64,000 bases of DNA from JACVRW01 sp963734025. Lineage in GTDB: Bacteria; Actinomycetota; Thermoleophilia; Solirubrobacterales; Thermoleophilaceae. Location of the stretch: positions 1 through 64,000 of the forward strand of contig CAVTFR010000010.1 of NCBI GenBank assembly GCA_963734025.1, given 5' to 3'. The notes beneath the pieces were generated by a model that saw nothing but the letters and a program-made list of their open reading frames with translations, was not told the DNA's origin and did not search any database. This document shows, in pieces, positions 54,576 to 62,709 of the stretch; positions within the stretch are counted from its first letter, which is position 1, and the number at the start of each line of letters is the position of its first letter. The position numbers and the translations under genes were made by a program.

Positions 54576-55463
54576 GTGATCCGCAGACTTCCCCACGTGG
54601 ACCGGGTCGGGATCGAGGAGCGTGCGGCGCTGCTCGGGAAGCGCTCGATCAAGACGAGCGCGAAGCAGCAGGGCATCCGGCTCGCGGTCTCGATGACGGA
54701 CCTGACGACGCTCGAGGGCGCCGACACCGCCGGCAAGGTACGCAACCTGTGCGCGAAGGCGGTCTGCCCATCGCCCACCATGCCCGAGATCCCGTCCTGC
54801 GCGGCGGTGTGCGTGTACCCGTCGTTGATCGGCGTCGTGCGCGAGTCGCTCGAGGGCACCGGCGTGAAGGCGGCGGCGGTGTCGACGGCCTTCCCGAGCG
54901 GACAGGCCTCGCTCGACGTGAAGCTGCGCGACGCCGAGGAGGCGGTGGCGGCGGGCGCCGAGGAGATCGACATGGTGATCTCGCGCGAGGCGTTCCTGTC
55001 GGGCGACGACACGCGCGTGATGGAGGAGATCGTGCGCGTGCGCGAAGCCTGCGGTGACGCCCACCTCAAGGTCATCCTCGAGACCTCCGAGCTCGGCTCC
55101 TACGACCACGTGCGGCATGCGTCGATGCTCGCGATGGAGGCCGGCGCGGAGTTCATCAAGACCTCGACGGGGAAGTCGACGGCGGGCGCGACGCCGGGCG
55201 TCACGCTCGTGATGCTCGAGGCGATCCGCGACTACGCCGAGCGCTCGGGGCGGGTCGTCGGGATGAAAGCCGCCGGCGGCGTCTCGAACAGCAAGGCCGC
55301 CCTGCACCGGCTCGTGCTCGTGAAGGAGACGCTCGGGGACGAATGGCTGACGCCGGAGCGCTTCCGGATCGGCGCCTCGTCGCTCCTGAACGACCTCCTC
55401 ATGCAGTACGAGAAGACCGAGACCGGCCGCTACGCGCGGCCCGATGACTTCTCCAAGGAATGA
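54576..55463 (+). CDS. deoC: Deoxyribose-phosphate aldolase
   Basis: The 295-residue class I aldolase splits deoxyribose 5-phosphate into acetaldehyde and glyceraldehyde 3-phosphate. Seen: VCPSPTMPEIPSCAAVCVYPSLI, VSTAFPSGQASLDVKLRDAEEAVAAGAEEIDMVI, LKVILETSELGSYD and the Schiff-base Lys in FIKTSTGKSTAGATPG, then VVGMKAAGGVS. The GTG at 54576 has CATACT 6 bases upstream and no Shine-Dalgarno. Its stop overlaps the aldehyde dehydrogenase start (ATGA), which fits removal of the acetaldehyde product. Confidence 0.95.
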   Translation: MIRRLPHVDRVGIEERAALLGKRSIKTSAKQQGIRLAVSMTDLTTLEGADTAGKVRNLCAKAVCPSPTMPEIPSCAAVCVYPSLIGVVRESLEGTGVKAAAVSTAFPSGQASLDVKLRDAEEAVAAGAEEIDMVISREAFLSGDDTRVMEEIVRVREACGDAHLKVILETSELGSYDHVRHASMLAMEAGAEFIKTSTGKSTAGATPGVTLVMLEAIRDYAERSGRVVGMKAAGGVSNSKAALHRLVLVKETLGDEWLTPERFRIGASSLLNDLLMQYEKTETGRYARPDDFSKE

Positions 55464-56920
55464 GCACCCAAGCGACACGCACCCGGATCGTCTGGGACTA
55501 CGCGCCGGCCCCGGAGTCGCCCGAGCACGTGCGGCTGCGCGACTCGTACGGCCTCTTCATCGACGGCGACTTCCGCGACCCGCTCGACGGCACGCGCGTC
55601 CCTTCGATCAACCCGGCCACGGAGGAGACGCTGGCCGAGGTCGCATTCGCCGGGCCGCAGGACCTGCGCCGCGCGGTCGACTCCGCCCGGGCGGCGCAGC
55701 CGGGCTGGGCGGCCTTGACGGGGCTCGAGCGCGGCAAGTACCTCTTCCGCGTCGCGCGGCTGATCCAGGAGCGCGCCCGTGAGCTCGCCGTCGTCGAGTC
55801 GATGGACGGCGGCAAGCCGATCCGCGAGTCGCGCGACGTCGACGTGCCGCTGGCCGCGGCCCACTTCTTCCACTACGCCGGCTGGGCCGACAAGCTCTCC
55901 TATGGCGTCGGCGGGCGTGAGGCGGCGCCGCTTGGCGTGGCCGCCCAGATCGTCCCCTGGAACTTCCCGCTGCTGATGGCCGCATGGAAGCTGGCGCCGG
56001 CGCTGGCATGCGGGAACACCGCCGTGCTGAAGCCCGCCGAGACGACGCCGCTGACCGCGCTCGTGCTCGCCGAGATCTTCCAGGAGGCGGAGCTGCCGCC
56101 GGGCGTCGTGTCGATCCTCCCCGGCGACGGCGCGGCCGGCGCGGCGCTCGTCCGCGAGCCCGGCATCGACAAGGTCGCGTTCACGGGCTCGACCGCGGTC
56201 GGCAAGGACATCCAGGCGGCGCTCGCGGGCCGCGGCATCTCGCTCACGCTCGAGCTCGGCGGCAAGTCGGCGAACGTGATCTTCGAGGACGCCGCGCTCG
56301 ATCAGGCGGTCGAGGGGATCGTCAACGGGATCTTCTTCAACCAGGGGCACGTGTGCTGCGCGGGCTCGCGCCTCCTGATCCAGGAGAGCGTCGCCGAAGT
56401 CGTGATCGGCAAGCTCTGGGAGCGCATGGGCCGGCTGCGGGTGGGCGACCCGCTCGACAAGAACACCGACGTCGGCGCGATCAACTCGCACGAGCAGCTC
56501 TCGCGCATCCAGGAGCTCGTGGCGGCGGGCGAGGAGGAGGGCGCGGTCCGGCGTACCGTCGCGTGCGAGCTGCCCGAGCGCGGCTGGTGGTTCGCGCCCA
56601 CGATCTTCACCGAGGTGGCGCCGGCGCACCGGATCGCGGTCGAGGAGATCTTCGGGCCGGTCGTCTCGGTGCTCACCTTCCGCACCCAGGCCGAGGCGAT
56701 CGAGAAGGCGAACAACTCCGCCTACGGGCTCGCCGCCGGCATCTGGACCGACAAGGGCGCGAAGGCCTTCGAGGTCGCGAGCGCGCTGAAGGCCGGTGTC
56801 GTCTGGCAGAACACCTACAACCACTTCGACCCGACGGCCGCATTCGGCGGCTACAAGGAGAGCGGGTTCGGGCGCGAGGGCGGCCCGGCCGGCCTGCGGC
56901 CCTACCTGCGCACGTCATGA
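55460..56920 (+). CDS. Aldehyde dehydrogenase
   Basis: The 486-residue NAD(P)-dependent enzyme has the coenzyme site VPWNFPLLMAAWKLAPALACGN, FTGSTAVGKDIQ, the catalytic Glu265 in LELGGKSAN and Cys299 in FNQGHVCCAGSR, and the late EIFGPVVSVLTF. All key residues are present. Coupled to deoC, it probably oxidises acetaldehyde to acetate; other aldehydes are possible. Its last bases overlap the second, shortened ALDH-like gene. Confidence 0.93.
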   Translation: MSTQATRTRIVWDYAPAPESPEHVRLRDSYGLFIDGDFRDPLDGTRVPSINPATEETLAEVAFAGPQDLRRAVDSARAAQPGWAALTGLERGKYLFRVARLIQERARELAVVESMDGGKPIRESRDVDVPLAAAHFFHYAGWADKLSYGVGGREAAPLGVAAQIVPWNFPLLMAAWKLAPALACGNTAVLKPAETTPLTALVLAEIFQEAELPPGVVSILPGDGAAGAALVREPGIDKVAFTGSTAVGKDIQAALAGRGISLTLELGGKSANVIFEDAALDQAVEGIVNGIFFNQGHVCCAGSRLLIQESVAEVVIGKLWERMGRLRVGDPLDKNTDVGAINSHEQLSRIQELVAAGEEEGAVRRTVACELPERGWWFAPTIFTEVAPAHRIAVEEIFGPVVSVLTFRTQAEAIEKANNSAYGLAAGIWTDKGAKAFEVASALKAGVVWQNTYNHFDPTAAFGGYKESGFGREGGPAGLRPYLRTS

Positions 56921-57729
56921 ACCGGCTGGCCGTTCCCAAGACCTACAAGCTCTACGTGGGCGGCGCGTTCGTGCGCTCGGAGTCCGGGCGCTACGACCGC
57001 GTGCAGGACCGCAACGTCCCGCGCGGCTCGCGCAAGGACGTCCGCGACGCCGTTCGCGCCGCGCGGGCCGCGGCCGGGCCGTGGGCCGCCCGCACCGCCT
57101 ACAACCGCGGTCAGATCCTCTACCGGGCGGCCGAGGCGCTGGAGTCGCGTGGCGGCGAGCTGGGCGTGGGCCGCCCGGAGCTCGAGGCCTCAATCGACGT
57201 GCTCGTCCACTACGCCGGCTGGACCGACAAGTTCCAGCCCGTGCTCGGCGGCATCAACCCTGTCGCGGCGCCGTTCCTGTCCTTCTCGCTGCCCGAGCCG
57301 ACCGGCGTGGTCGGGATCGTGGCGCCGGCCGAGCCCGAGCTGCTCGGGCTGGTGGCCGAGCTGGCGCCCGCGCTGGCCGCCGGCAACACCGTGGTGGCGG
57401 TGCTCTCGGAGGCGCGCCCGCTGGCCGGGCTCGACCTGGGCGAGGTGCTCGGCGTGTCGGACGTGCCGGGCGGCGTCGTGAACCTGGTGTCTGGACGGCG
57501 GGCCGAGCTGGCGCCGGCGCTCGCGTCGCATCGCGACCTGAATGCGGTCGTGGATGTCTCGGGCGATGCCGCACTCGGCGCCGAGATCGACCGGCTCGCC
57601 GCGGACTCGGTCACGCGCGTGCGTCATGCCGAGGCGACCACGAGCTACGACGGCGCGGTCGCCGACGCGCTCGGGCGGCTCGAGGCGGTCCTCGAGCTGA
57701 AGACTGCCTGGCATCCCGTCGGGGCATGA
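56917..57729 (+). CDS. Truncated aldehyde dehydrogenase-like protein without catalytic residues
   Basis: The 270-residue protein is homologous to the N-terminal coenzyme-binding part of ALDH: KLYVGGAFVRSESGRY, HYAGWTDKFQPVLGGINPVAAPFLSFSLPEPTGVVGIVAPAEPELLGLVAELAPALAAGNTVVAVLSEARP. It has no Cys/Glu catalytic pair and lacks the C-terminal half. The clean frame and the overlaps with both neighbours (ATGA at each end) suggest a maintained partner rather than decay, perhaps a structural or regulatory subunit of the full-length enzyme upstream. Confidence 0.8.
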   Translation: MNRLAVPKTYKLYVGGAFVRSESGRYDRVQDRNVPRGSRKDVRDAVRAARAAAGPWAARTAYNRGQILYRAAEALESRGGELGVGRPELEASIDVLVHYAGWTDKFQPVLGGINPVAAPFLSFSLPEPTGVVGIVAPAEPELLGLVAELAPALAAGNTVVAVLSEARPLAGLDLGEVLGVSDVPGGVVNLVSGRRAELAPALASHRDLNAVVDVSGDAALGAEIDRLAADSVTRVRHAEATTSYDGAVADALGRLEAVLELKTAWHPVGA

Positions 57730-58226
57730 CCCGGGCCCGCGCCGCGGCCGGGAGCATCGGCTTCCTGCTGCTCGCGCCCGGCCTGACGGCGGGCCTCGTC
57801 CCGTGGCTCCTGACCGGCTGGGAGTCGAACGACTGGCCGCTCCCGCTGCAGGCCGTGGGGGCGGTGATGATCGCTGCCGGCGTCGCCGCCCTGCTCTACG
57901 CCTTCGGCCGCTTCGTGTTCGAGGGCCTCGGGACGCCCGCGCCGGTGGCGCCCCCCGAGCGGCTCGTGATCGGCGGCCTCTACCGCCACGTGCGCAACCC
58001 GATGTACGTGGCCGTGGCCGCAACGATCATCGGCCAGGCGCTCGTACTCGGGCAGCCGCTGCTCCTGGCCTACGCAGCGCTCTTCATGGCGGCGGTTGCC
58101 GCCTTCGTTCACCTGTACGAGGAGCCGACGCTCACGCGCCGCTTCGGTGAGCAGTACGCGGCGTACCGCCGCGGCGTGCCCGCCTGGCTGCCGCGCCTTC
58201 GCCCGTGGCGGCCGGGCACCTCCTGA
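57726..58226 (+). CDS. Isoprenylcysteine carboxyl methyltransferase-like membrane protein
   Basis: The 166-residue membrane protein has four hydrophobic segments (GSIGFLLLAPGLTAGLVPWLL, LQAVGAVMIAAGVAALLYAFG, MYVAVAATIIGQALVLGQP, LLAYAALFMAAVAAFVHLYEEP) and the signature LVIGGLYRHVRNPMYVAV plus EEPTLTRRFGEQYAAYRRGVPAWLPR of the ICMT/PEMT family. It could methylate a lipid or isoprenoid, or be a non-enzymatic relative. It is coupled to the ALDH-like gene by an ATGA overlap. Confidence 0.87.
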   Translation: MTRARAAAGSIGFLLLAPGLTAGLVPWLLTGWESNDWPLPLQAVGAVMIAAGVAALLYAFGRFVFEGLGTPAPVAPPERLVIGGLYRHVRNPMYVAVAATIIGQALVLGQPLLLAYAALFMAAVAAFVHLYEEPTLTRRFGEQYAAYRRGVPAWLPRLRPWRPGTS

Positions 58227-58362
58227 CACGCCGTCGGACGTTCGAGAAAGCGCGTGCTCGACGCCACGATTGCGAACGATCTTCGGCCTCTCCCGGGCCT
58301 CGCCGCATTATGTGCGCTCGCTTCGTGATCGCGCCGAATGGCTAGTAACGTCTGTGGCAATC

Positions 58363-58518
58363 ATGGACTTCATCACGATCTTCTTCATCGCCATGGTCCT
58401 GGGCACGATCGTCCTGGCCCCCGTGTTCGGCGCCGAGAGCCGCCGGAGCTTCATCCGGCCGGATCTCAAGCCACGCGGCGGCTGGTCGCCCGCACGGCCG
58501 TGGGACTCGGGCTCGTAG
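58363..58518 (+). CDS. Small membrane protein, hypothetical
   Basis: The 51-residue peptide begins MDFITIFFIAMVLGTIVLAPVFGAESRRSF: one N-terminal transmembrane helix followed by a short basic, Trp-rich tail (RPDLKPRGGWSPARPW). No family recognised; small single-span proteins of this form are common and poorly studied. It follows a 136-base gap after the ICMT-like gene with no other recognisable signal and converges on the 58534 gene. Confidence 0.55.
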   Translation: MDFITIFFIAMVLGTIVLAPVFGAESRRSFIRPDLKPRGGWSPARPWDSGS

Positions 58519-58533
58519 CGCCGCGCCGAACCC

Positions 58534-60246
58534 CTACTCCAGCGCCCCCTCCACCCTGAAGACGCGTCGCAGGATCGCGAGCGACGACGCGTAGGTCGAG
58601 TCCATCCCGAAGTACGAGAGCCCGCGCGCGCCCAGGGTCCGGGCCTGGGTGTAGGGCGTGTCAGACGCGTAGTGGATGATCCCGAAGTCGATCGGGAGCT
58701 TCGAGAAGTTGACCGCCTCGCCGACCGGGTGGCGGTCTGCGTCCGCGATCTCGTAGATCGCGTTGCAGTACGGGCCCGCCTCCATCTCCACGACCGTGAA
58801 CGCCTCGCGGTAGTAGAAGTCGAGGTACGCGCGGTTCTGGAGGAAGGTGCTCTTCACGGTCACTGCGCGCTGGTTGTCGAGGCCGGTGCCGAAGCGCAGG
58901 TCGCCCATCAGGTCCTCGACGCCGAACGCGTTGTCGAGCCAGTAGGTCGAGCCCGAGTGCTCGTCGTGCACGACGCTCGAGAGCATCACGTCGCCGACGT
59001 CCGCGTTGAGCGTGGCGGCCTTGCCCAGCACGTACACCCCACGCAGCGCGGCGGTCGAGACCGCCACCTCGCGCAGGATGTTGTAGGCCGCCACCCCCAG
59101 CGGGTAGTCGATGTTCACGATCACCGCGTCGCTGTCGGCGAGCGCTTGGGGGTCCACGTCGCCCAGGCGCGGGTCGAGGCGGTCCGGCAGGAGCTTGGCG
59201 AGCGGGATGATCTGAGCCGGCACCCGGAGCGCCGTGCGCGAGGGCAGGTGGGAGATGCCGCTGAGCGCCTCCGACTCGCGCCGCACGCGGCGGCCCTCCT
59301 CGCCGTGCATGTCGAAGTAGAGGCGCGCAACGAAGTAGAGGAAGTTGTCCCAGGAGCCCTCGGCGCGGCCGTCGCGGAAGGCGTCGAGCTCCTCGCGCAG
59401 GATGTCCTCCGCGGGGAGGCTCTCGACGAACTCGATCAGCTTCGCCTCGCGCTCGCGGGCCGTGCCGCTGACGATGTTGACGAGGCTGTGCGTATTGGAG
59501 CTGACGAAGTAGGTCGGCACGTCCGCCAGGCCCTGTGCGGCGAGCTCGTTCTGAACCGGCAGCCACCAGCGCCGCGTCATGCGCGCGTAGCCGACGTGGG
59601 TGCCGCCGAGCATCCGGACACGGAGCGCCATGCTCTTCTCGGCGATCAGCTGCAGGCGCTCGAAGAAGCGGTCCCCCCACGCCGCGCGCAGGCGGGCCCA
59701 GTCGTCGGCCGTCCCGCCCAGCGCGGCGGCGCACTCCTCCGGGGTCGGCTCGCTGTCGGGCGGCCAGCCGGCGGCTCGCTGGCGTACGCGGATCTTGTTC
59801 CACTCGATCTGCAGTGCGACGAGCGTCGGGATGAGATCGTCGACATCCGACGCGCTCGCGAGCAGCACCGCGTGCACGCCGCCGCCGCTGTCGTGCCAGC
59901 GCCGCCGCCGCGCCGGGGCGTCGGCCTCGTCCCACTCGGCGATCACGATGCCGTTGCGGGCGAAGACCTCGGCCTCCTGGCCCATGATCACGAGCTCGGC
60001 GCCCGCGATGCCGTCGGGCAGGCGCCGGATCGCGTAGATGAGCGCGCCGAGGTCCGGCTCGTCGCTGGCGGCGAGCGGATGCAGGCTCGAGCCCATCGCG
60101 CGGTGCGAGGACTCGAGGACCCGGATCGCCGTCTCGCCGCTCGAGCGCAGCAGCGTGTTGTAGGTGCGCTGGTAGAGCTCGACCTCGTCGCTGAGGCGGC
60201 CGGCCTCCTCGGGAGGGCTGGTGAGCACGAGCCGCGAGATAGTCAC
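58534..60246 (-). CDS. Uncharacterised protein with nucleoside-phosphorylase-like C-terminal region
   Basis: The 570-residue soluble protein belongs to no family I can name with confidence. The N-terminal two thirds is helical (YQRTYNTLLRSSGETAIRVLESSHRAMGSSLHP, VALQIEWNKIRVRQRAAGWPP). The C-terminal third has features of the purine nucleoside phosphorylase/MTAN fold: GVYVLGKAATLNADVGDVMLSSVVHDEHSG and TVVEMEAGPYCNAIYEI, where EMEA matches the ribose-binding Met-Glu motif. It lies 4 bases after two nucleoside-type ABC permeases, so phosphorolysis or hydrolysis of an imported nucleoside is a fair guess. The GTG start at 60246 is supported by the spacing. Confidence 0.7.
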   Translation of the reverse strand: MTISRLVLTSPPEEAGRLSDEVELYQRTYNTLLRSSGETAIRVLESSHRAMGSSLHPLAASDEPDLGALIYAIRRLPDGIAGAELVIMGQEAEVFARNGIVIAEWDEADAPARRRRWHDSGGGVHAVLLASASDVDDLIPTLVALQIEWNKIRVRQRAAGWPPDSEPTPEECAAALGGTADDWARLRAAWGDRFFERLQLIAEKSMALRVRMLGGTHVGYARMTRRWWLPVQNELAAQGLADVPTYFVSSNTHSLVNIVSGTAREREAKLIEFVESLPAEDILREELDAFRDGRAEGSWDNFLYFVARLYFDMHGEEGRRVRRESEALSGISHLPSRTALRVPAQIIPLAKLLPDRLDPRLGDVDPQALADSDAVIVNIDYPLGVAAYNILREVAVSTAALRGVYVLGKAATLNADVGDVMLSSVVHDEHSGSTYWLDNAFGVEDLMGDLRFGTGLDNQRAVTVKSTFLQNRAYLDFYYREAFTVVEMEAGPYCNAIYEIADADRHPVGEAVNFSKLPIDFGIIHYASDTPYTQARTLGARGLSYFGMDSTYASSLAILRRVFRVEGALE

Positions 60247-60250
60247 CCGC

Positions 60251-61454
60251 TCACTCCTTCACGTACGGGATGCCGATGGAGGCAGGCGGCCGCGAGCGGC
60301 CGACGACGCCTGCCACGACGATCAGGGTGATTACGTAGGGGAGCGCCTGGAAGAGAACGGCGGTCGACTCGGAGAACTCCGGTAGGCGCTGCGCGAGCGC
60401 ACTCGAGAAGCCGAAAAGGAGCGCCCCGAGGAGCGCGCCGAACGGCCGCCAGGCGCCGAAGATGACCGCCGCCAGGGCGATGTAGCCACGTCCCGCGGTC
60501 ATGTTCTCCGTGAACGAGCCGAGCAGCGCGATCGAGAGGTACGCGCCGCCGAGAGCAGCCAGGAAGCCCGATGTGATCACCGCGATGTAGCGCGTGCGGA
60601 TGACCGACACGCCGACGGTCTCAGCGGCGCGCGGCTTCTCGCCGACCGAGCGCAGCCGCAGGCCGCGCGGCGTCCTGAACAGGAAGACGCTTGTGAGGAC
60701 GACAAGCAGCAAGGCGACCCATGTGAGCAGGTTCGCGTTGCCGATCGCCTCGCCGAAGAAGCCGAGGTCCTCGATCCCGGGCAGCGACACGTTCGGGCAC
60801 GCGCGGAACGTCTCCGGGCGTGCCCTGATCGCCGTAGTGGGCGACGAAGACGTAGCCGGTGATTCCGAGCGGCGAGGAAGTTGAGACCGAAGCCGCTCAC
60901 CACCTGGTCGGCGCGAAAGCTGACCGAGAGCACCGCGTGTATGACCGCCAGCGCCCCTCCGGATGCCATGCCGATCAGGCAGCCGAGCAGCCACGAGCCG
61001 GTCAGGTCCGCGCCGAAGATCCCGAAGAAGGCGCCCATCAGCATCATGCCCTCGAGGCCGATGTTGATGACCCCGCTGCGCTCGCACAGGACGCCCTCCG
61101 AGGGCGGCGAGGATGAGCGGCGTGGCGAAGCGGAGCATCGCCGCGAACAGCGCCGACCACACGAACACGGCGTCGAGGCTCGACTCGTTCGTCTGCGTCG
61201 CCGCCACCGCGCCGACCCCCGCGAGCACGCCGATCACGATCGCGATCCAGCCGAGCCGCTTCTCGCCTTCGCGCACCGCGAACACGCCCGCGGCGACGGC
61301 CGCGACGGCCAGCACGAGCGAGGGCACGGGCGTGCGCAGCATGATCGGCGGCAGCGCGATGAAGGCCGCCAGCACGCCCAGCGGCGAGGGCCCCCCAGGC
61401 GAGCTCGCGTGCGCCGACCCGGCTCGGCACGGCGGCCTCGGCGAGCGCGCTCAC
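60251..61454 (-). pseudogene. Nucleoside-type ABC transporter permease 2, interrupted by several frameshifts
   Basis: This is a branched-chain/YufQ-like permease. Spliced across frames, it reads SALAEAAVPSRVGARELAWGAL, LAAFIALPPIMLRTPVPSLVLAVAAVAAGVFAVREGEKRLG, AALFAAMLRFATPLILAALGG, VLCERSGVINIGLEGMMLMGAFFGIFGADLTGSWLLG, FRADQVVSGFGLNFLAA, ITGYVFVAHYGDQGTPGDVP, NVSLPGIEDLGFFGEAIGNANLLTWVALLLVVLTSVFLFRTPRGLRLRSVGE and GRGYIALAAVIFGAWRPFGALLGALLFG. Shifts lie near 61370-61395, 61100, 60875 and 60805. The GTG at 61454 overlaps the permease 1 stop. The residues are well conserved, so indel errors are likely. Confidence 0.75.
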
Positions 61455-62709
61455 GGGCGCTCGGCTCCGGAGGTGGTGCGCCCTCGGAGCGGGCGATCGC
61501 GGTCGCGGGCGTGCGGCCCGGATCTGCCGGTGCCGCGCGCTGATGAACCCCCTGCCCCTGCGCAGCAGCCCGAGCACCAGCACGTCTGCGCTCACGATGA
61601 GGATGACGAGGCCCTGGATGATGAAGGTGAGGTTCGCGGCGAGCTCCGGCTCGAAGATCGACGCGTCGAGATTCCGCTGCGAGGTCCCGCTGAGCAGCGC
61701 GCCGAACAGCAGCGCCGACGCGGCCGTCCCGAGCGCGGTGTTGCGGCCGAGCAGCGCCACGGCGATCCCGAAGAAGCCGACCGAGGCGAGCTGGATGTCG
61801 TTGGTGGCGAGCCGGAACTGCCAGCCGAGCACGTCGAGCGAGCCGGCCAGGCCCGCGAAGGCGCCGCAGGCGGCCATCACGAGCACGTAGTTCTTGCCGA
61901 CGCTCATACCGCTGTAGCGGGCAGCCTCGGGGTTCAGCCCGACCGCACGGACCTCGTAGCCGGTGGTGGAGCGGTTGAGGACGATCCAGAACACGAGCAG
62001 CGCAGCGATGGCGATGAACAGGCCGATGTGAAGGCCCTGGAGGATCGGGTCGCCCCAGAACACCGGCAGCTTCGCGCCCTCCACCACGTCGTTCGACACC
62101 GGCACGCTCCTCTCGGTGTCGCTCTGGAGCGGTCCGCCGAGCCCGAACAGATAGAGGCCGATGAAGACCGCCGTGTAGTTGAGCATGATCGTCGAGATCA
62201 CCTCGTGGGCGCCCACCGTCGCCTTCAGCAAGCCGGCGATCCCGGCCCAGAAGGCGCCGGCCGCGACGGCCGCGACCATCGCCAGCACGACGTGCAGGAG
62301 GGCCGGCATGTCCGCGAACGACGAGCCGACCCAGACCGCCGCGATCGAGCCCATGATGTACTGGCCGTTGCCGCCGATGTTGAAGAGACCGGCGCGGAAG
62401 GCGAACGCCACCGCGAGCCCGGTCAGGATCAGCGGCGTCGTGATGATCAGCGTCTGCTGCAGGTTGAGCGCGGCGATCGTGCGGTCCTCGCCGGTCGTCC
62501 ACGGGAAGAGCCACTGCAGCCCGGTGCCCTTCCAGATCGCCTCGTAGGTCGCGATCGGGTCCTTGCCGGCGAGCAGCACGACGAAGCCGCCGATCACGAA
62601 CGCCAGCACAACGGTGATCAGCGGGACGAGCAGGCCCGCCGCCGCGCACGTAGGCCGCCAGCCGCGATGCCGGCGTCTGCGATCTTGCGATGACCTCCTC
62701 GTCGCTCAC
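61451..62709 (-). CDS. Nucleoside-type ABC transporter permease 1 (frameshifted)
   Basis: This membrane protein of about 415 residues resembles YufP/NupP permeases: VPLITVVLAFVIGGFVVLLAGKDPIATYEAIWKGTGLQWLFPWTTG, TLIITTPLILTGLAVAFAFRAGLFNIGGNGQYIMGSIAAVWVGS, ATVGAHEVISTIMLNYTAVFIGLYLFG, and GFFGIAVALLGRNTALGTAASALLFGALLSG. The GTG at 62709 overlaps the ATPase stop (GTGA). A one-base shift occurs near 62640, and a second is needed near 61512-61530 to reach the TGA at 61451, which would overlap the next start. Confidence 0.75.
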
